Positions 13,813-17,074 of a stretch of DNA of 17,074 nucleotides are shown here, one piece after another; the stretch's first letter is position 1; every line of letters starts with the position of its first letter. The notes below the pieces were generated by a model. It worked only from the letters and a program-made list of their open reading frames with translations, ran no database searches and was not told where the DNA came from. The position numbers were made by a program, and so were the translations under genes. Source of the stretch: Betaproteobacteria bacterium (lineage in GTDB: Bacteria > Pseudomonadota > Gammaproteobacteria > Burkholderiales > SG8-39); contig SHXL01000040.1 in assembly GCA_009693345.1 (NCBI GenBank), positions 1 through 17,074 on the forward strand. The letters run 5' to 3'.

Positions 13813-14961
13813 ATGAAGACCGACGAGACACACCCGGAGCTGCGGGACGCCGTCCGGGCGCTCTGCGGCACCTTCGATTCCGCCTACTGGCAGAAGATCG
13901 ACGAGGCGCGCGCCTACCCGGAGGCCTTCGTCGATGCGCTGACCAAGGCGGGCTGGATGTCGGCCCTGATCCCGGAGGAGTTCGGCGGCTCGGGGCTCTC
14001 GCTGACCGAGGCATCGGTGATCATGGAAGAGATCACCCACACCGGCGGCAATGCCGGCTGCTGCCACGGCCAGATGTACAACATGAACACGTTGCTGCGC
14101 CACGGCTCAGCGGAACAGAAGAAGAAATACCTGCCCAAGATCGCCACCGGCGAGCTGCGCCTGCAATCCATGGGCGTTACCGAACCGACTGCCGGCACCG
14201 ATACGACGAGCATCAAGACGGTGGCTACGAAAAAGGGCGACCGCTACGTGGTCAACGGCCAGAAGGTCTGGACCTCGCGCCTGCAGCACTCCGAGCTCAT
14301 GATCCTGCTCGCACGCACGACGCCGATCTCCGAAGTGAAGAAGAAATCTGAAGGGATGTCCATTTTTCTTGTAGAAACTAAAAGTAAAGGCTTGCAGGTC
14401 AAACCCATACGCAATATGGTGAACCACGAAACCAACGAGGTGTTCATCGACAACCTCGAGGTGCCGGCGGAAAACCTGATCGGCGAAGAAGGCAAGGGAT
14501 TCAGATACATCCTGGACGGCCTGAACGCCGAGCGCATCCTCATCGCCGCGGAATGCATCGGCGACGGCTACTGGTTCATCGAGCGCGCCACCAAATATTC
14601 GAAGGACCGCGTCGTGTTCGGCCGGCCGATCGGCCAGAACCAGGGCATCCAGTTCCCGATCGCCGAGGCCTACATGGAAATCGAGGCCGCAAACCTGATG
14701 CGCTACAAGGCAGCAGCGCTGTTCGACCAGAAGAAGCACTGCGGCGCGGAAGCCAACATGGCCAAGCACCTTTGCGCCAAGGCTTCCTGGGAAGCGGCCA
14801 ACGTCTGCATCCAGACCTACGGCGGCTTCGGTTTCGCCGCGGAGTACGACGTCGAGAGAAAGTTCAGGGAATCGCGCCTCTACCTGGTGGCACCGATCTC
14901 GACCAACCTGATCCTGTCCTACATTGCCGAGCACGTGCTCGGCCTGCCGAGGTCTTTCTGA
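13813..14961 (+). CDS. Acyl-CoA dehydrogenase with displaced catalytic base
   Basis: 382 residues, the normal short form (helical N-domain, beta domain, helical C-domain). Motifs: LIPEEFGGSGLSLTEASVIMEE (from residue 52), SMGVTEPTAGTDTT (119-132), GQKVWTSRLQHSELM, RVVFGRPIGQNQGIQFPIAE, and QTYGGFGFAAEYDVERKFRESR. After this the usual IYEGTSEI with the catalytic glutamate is replaced by LVAPISTN, P361 standing where the glutamate would be. A glutamate, E240 in GLNAERILIA, is at the helix-G place used as base by isovaleryl-CoA and long-chain dehydrogenases, so activity may be kept, perhaps with branched or bulky substrates. The ATG at 13813 begins 10 nt after the CoA-transferase stop. Its TGA overlaps the next ATG (TGATG). 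Electrons would go to the ETF encoded at 5182-6869. An AT-rich patch is at about 14338-14420. Confidence 0.92.
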   Translation: MKTDETHPELRDAVRALCGTFDSAYWQKIDEARAYPEAFVDALTKAGWMSALIPEEFGGSGLSLTEASVIMEEITHTGGNAGCCHGQMYNMNTLLRHGSAEQKKKYLPKIATGELRLQSMGVTEPTAGTDTTSIKTVATKKGDRYVVNGQKVWTSRLQHSELMILLARTTPISEVKKKSEGMSIFLVETKSKGLQVKPIRNMVNHETNEVFIDNLEVPAENLIGEEGKGFRYILDGLNAERILIAAECIGDGYWFIERATKYSKDRVVFGRPIGQNQGIQFPIAEAYMEIEAANLMRYKAAALFDQKKHCGAEANMAKHLCAKASWEAANVCIQTYGGFGFAAEYDVERKFRESRLYLVAPISTNLILSYIAEHVLGLPRSF

Positions 14962-15917
14962 TGTTCCGCCTCATGGCCGGCGGCGTGCTGCTCGCGCTGG
15001 CGCTGCCCTGCGCCGCGCAGCAGTACCCGGCCAAGCCCATCCTCCTGGTGATGCCGCTGCAGGCCGGCAGCGCGGTCGACGCGATGATCCGCATCGTCGC
15101 GCAGAAGATGGGCGATAACATGGGCCGCCCGATCGTCGTGGAGAACCAGCCCGGCGCCGCCGGCGTGATCGGCGCCGAGCGGGTGAAGCGGGCTGCGCCG
15201 GACGGCTACACCCTCGGCGCGCTGAACGACAGCATCCTGACGATGATCCCGAACATCCGGCAGGTGCCCTATGACCCGCTGCGGGACTATGCGCCGGTGA
15301 GCGTGGTCGCGGGAATCACCTGGGTCCTGGTGGCGAACAACGACCTGCCGGCGAAAACCGTCCCCGAGCTCATTGCGCTAGCAAAGAGCCGTCCCGGCAA
15401 GCTCGACTACTCCTCGGGCGGGATCGGTAGCCCGCAGCACGTCGCCATGGAGGCGTTCAAGGCGGCGACCGGCACCTTCATCGTCCACATCCCCTACCGG
15501 GGCGCGACGCAGGCGGCGCTCGACATCATCTCGAACCAGGTCCAGGTCCACTTCAGCGCTGTTTCCATCGTCATGCCGCACATCGTCTCCGGAAAGATGC
15601 GCGCGCTCGGCGTGCCGGGCGCGCGCCGCTCCCCGCTCCTTCCCGCCGTGCCGACGATGGCCGAAGCGGGCGTTCCCGGCTTCGAATGGCAGACCTGGGC
15701 CTCGATCGTCGTGCCGGTCGGCACGCCGAAACCGATCGTCGACAGGCTGAACGCCGAGGTGGTCAAGGCGGTCAACGCGGCTGACGTGCGCGATAAGCTC
15801 ATCGTCCAGGGTCTCGATCCGATCGGCTCACCGCCCGAGGCGGTGACGCAGCGCACGCAGGACGGGCTCAGGCGGATGAGCGCGATCGTGAAGCGCGCCG
15901 GCATCACCGCCGACTGA
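14961..15917 (+). CDS. Bug/TctC-family periplasmic solute-binding protein (second copy)
   Basis: 318 residues. The signal peptide has hydrophobic residues 4-16 and a likely signal peptidase I site at CAA|QQYP after residue 19. The cysteine at 17 is preceded by proline and does not make a lipobox. The mature part has QQYPAKPILLVMPLQAGSAVD, VVENQPGAAGVIGAERVKRAAP, DGYTLGALND, YSSGGIGSPQHVAMEAFK and HIPYRGATQAALD, the family pattern. The sequence differs a good deal from the first copy (10423): the usual PFPPGGSTD ligand-loop motif reads MPLQAGSAVD here, so the two may bind different ligands. It is coupled to the upstream acyl-CoA dehydrogenase by TGATG. No TctAB membrane genes are near. Confidence 0.94.
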   Translation: MFRLMAGGVLLALALPCAAQQYPAKPILLVMPLQAGSAVDAMIRIVAQKMGDNMGRPIVVENQPGAAGVIGAERVKRAAPDGYTLGALNDSILTMIPNIRQVPYDPLRDYAPVSVVAGITWVLVANNDLPAKTVPELIALAKSRPGKLDYSSGGIGSPQHVAMEAFKAATGTFIVHIPYRGATQAALDIISNQVQVHFSAVSIVMPHIVSGKMRALGVPGARRSPLLPAVPTMAEAGVPGFEWQTWASIVVPVGTPKPIVDRLNAEVVKAVNAADVRDKLIVQGLDPIGSPPEAVTQRTQDGLRRMSAIVKRAGITAD

Positions 15918-15939
15918 CAGCGGCCGCGGCGGACCTGGC

Positions 15940-16812
15940 ATGCTCACGCGCATCGACCACGTCATGATTTGCGTTCCGGATCTCGACCGGGGCATCGAGA
16001 CGTACTCGCGCATCGGTTTCGACATCCATCCCGGCGGCGTCCACACCGGCAAGGGAACGCACAACGCGATCTCCTTCAACGAGGACGACTACCTGGAGCT
16101 GCTCGCCGTGCCCGACCGCGGCGAATACCTGCGCAACAGCCCGTACGGCGGGTTGCTCGAATTCATCGAGGCCGGCGGCGGTCTGCGCTACGTCATCCTG
16201 CAAAGCGAGGATCTGGCGGCGGACGTGGCTGCGATGCGCATCCGCGGCGTCGACGTGGGCGATGCGATCGAGGGCGCGCGGCGAACACCGGCCGGGCAGG
16301 AGTTGCGCTGGCGGGCCGCCATGCTCGGCGAGCGCAATCCGCTGCCGCTCTTCTTCATCCAGCACCTCACGCCCGTGGCGAAACGCCGCCGGCAGGTCCC
16401 GGCCGCCGGCTCCCATCCCAATGGCGTGCTGCGCGTGGAGCGCGTCTACATCGCGGTGACCGACCTCGCTGCGTCCGCCGCGGATTACATGCGCGTGCTC
16501 GGCGCGCCTCCCAAATTCGAGCGCGGCACCGTGATCAACGCGGACATGGCGGTGTTCGGTCTGGGTCCGACCGGGCTCACGCTGGCGCAGCCATTCGGGC
16601 CGGGTCCTACAGCCGACGCCCTCGCCCGGCGCGGACCGGGCCCGTTCCAGATCCTGTACCGCACGAGCGGCATGGATGGCGCCGCCCGCTGCATGGTCGA
16701 TCACGGCTTGCCGCCCCCCGCGCGCGGCGTCCGCAATACCGGTGAACAAGCCATGCTTGTCGTCCCCGCAGACGCGTGCGGCGTCTATATCGGATTCGTG
16801 GGACCCGCCTAA
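15940..16812 (+). CDS. VOC-superfamily (glyoxalase-like domain) protein
   Basis: 290 residues made of two VOC-type modules. The first (about 1-130) begins IDHVMICVPDLDRGIETYSRIGF and has THNAISFNEDDYLELLAVP, resembling the Glyoxalase_3 type; H7 and E53 sit where metal ligands are expected. The second (about 145-290) begins VERVYIAVTDLAASAADYMRVLG and has tyrosine where the first ligand histidine would be, so it is probably structural or non-metal. The superfamily includes isomerases, epimerases, dioxygenases and lyases; the reaction here cannot be told. It follows the second Bug gene by 22 nt and is probably the last gene of the operon. Its TAA stop lies within the CTAA that forms the target site of the adjoining insertion sequence, so the C-terminus appears native and not cut short. 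Confidence 0.82.
   Translation: MLTRIDHVMICVPDLDRGIETYSRIGFDIHPGGVHTGKGTHNAISFNEDDYLELLAVPDRGEYLRNSPYGGLLEFIEAGGGLRYVILQSEDLAADVAAMRIRGVDVGDAIEGARRTPAGQELRWRAAMLGERNPLPLFFIQHLTPVAKRRRQVPAAGSHPNGVLRVERVYIAVTDLAASAADYMRVLGAPPKFERGTVINADMAVFGLGPTGLTLAQPFGPGPTADALARRGPGPFQILYRTSGMDGAARCMVDHGLPPPARGVRNTGEQAMLVVPADACGVYIGFVGPA
16809..16812. repeat. CTAA target site of the IS5-family insertion (one copy seen)
   Basis: CTAA directly abuts the element end. IS5-subgroup elements duplicate a YTAR tetranucleotide, and CTAA fits that rule. The matching copy would be on the far side of the element, outside the window. Confidence 0.6.
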
Positions 16813-17074
16813 GGAAACGCTGAACAACTGACCGCGCAGGGCGACAGATGAACGCGATTGAGTTGAATTTGTGATTTGAAAGGAATTTTCATCGATATGC
16901 AGGCCATTTTGATAGCGAAAGCGGGGTATTGCTCGGTATTTCCATCCCGCTGGACGCACCTGTCCTGTGAGTGGCCTTCCCCATTTTCTCAGATTGATCG
17001 GAGCGAACATCGCGAATGCGCGATTGGCGTTCTTGGCCAGGCCGCGGTAGCGAACCTTGGCGAAACCCCAGATG
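16813..17074 (-). mobile_element. IS5-family insertion sequence, 3' end (continues beyond the window)
   Basis: The boundary is set by the terminal repeat GGAAACGCTGAACAA at 16813-16827, very like the GGAAG...GAACAAG ends of IS5-subgroup elements, directly preceded by a CTAA target tetranucleotide. The minus strand encodes a transposase C-terminus. Base composition between about 16850 and 16940 is clearly poorer in GC than the neighbouring genes. Only the outer 262 nt are present; the other end and the rest of the transposase lie to the right. The element points into the operon end and does not cut the VOC reading frame. Confidence 0.8.
16948..17073 (-). CDS. IS5-family transposase, C-terminal part (5' end outside window)
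   Basis: The minus strand, read from the window edge, gives IWGFAKVRYRGLAKNANRAF followed by MFAPINLRKWGRPLTGQVRPA, the characteristic end of IS5-family DDE transposases (the KVRYRGLxKN motif follows the catalytic E region). The recognisable part ends near 16948. The frame does not meet a stop inside the element and stays open through the terminal repeat into the antisense of the VOC gene down to 15904. Either the C-terminal tail is naturally long and read out of the element, or the original stop has been lost. I give the coordinates of the recognisable segment only. Confidence 0.75.

Noticed and set aside
15006..15020. Lipoprotein signal in the second Bug protein (cysteine at residue 17)
   Set aside because: The residue before the cysteine is proline, which does not fit the lipobox; a signal peptidase I site after residue 19 fits better.

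Overview
The window is high-GC DNA that reads as a chromosomal segment of a betaproteobacterium, most likely Burkholderiales or a close relative. Three things suggest this: two orphan Bug/TctC-type periplasmic binding proteins, a betaproteobacterial style of ETF-ubiquinone oxidoreductase and ETF, and GC-rich codon use throughout. No rRNA, tRNA, CRISPR array, prophage or replication origin was seen. Genes are packed with almost no spacers.

Left part (1-3384). A 3-oxoacid CoA-transferase subunit A gene runs off the left edge on the minus strand. It diverges across a 37-bp gap from a plus-strand group: ETF-ubiquinone oxidoreductase, a small Mpo1-like (DUF962) membrane protein, and panB (pantothenate, hence CoA, synthesis). 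The TATAAT box in the gap lies so close to the oxidoreductase ATG that this mRNA may be leaderless. A short hairpin covering the panB stop codon separates this group from the convergent group that follows.

Middle minus-strand group (6869 down to 3395). etfB, etfA and a long (596-residue) acyl-CoA dehydrogenase form a tight operon. With the ETF-ubiquinone oxidoreductase this supplies the whole route from acyl-CoA through ETF to the quinone pool.

Right part (6960-16812), all plus strand and probably one transcription unit: class II aldolase/adducin-type protein, a hydroxyacyl-CoA dehydrogenase-like SDR, a soluble Hanks-type Ser/Thr kinase with an uncharacterised C-terminal domain, a Bug binding protein, a decayed acyl-CoA dehydrogenase pseudogene, a class III (CaiB/BaiF) CoA-transferase, an acyl-CoA dehydrogenase whose usual catalytic glutamate is replaced, a second Bug protein, and a VOC/glyoxalase-like protein. 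The content suggests capture of an unknown carboxylate, activation by CoA transfer, and alpha,beta-desaturation with electrons passed to the ETF system next door. The substrate cannot be read from the sequence.

Right edge (16813-17074). This is the 3' end of an IS5-family insertion sequence on the minus strand. It inserted at a CTAA site that contains the stop codon of the VOC gene.

The most notable points are the kinase with a novel C-terminal domain inside a CoA-thioester catabolic operon, the relocated catalytic base in the 13813 acyl-CoA dehydrogenase, the pseudogene whose inner deletion fits recombination between short direct repeats, the IS insertion exactly at a stop codon, and short AT-rich codon patches scattered inside otherwise GC-rich genes.
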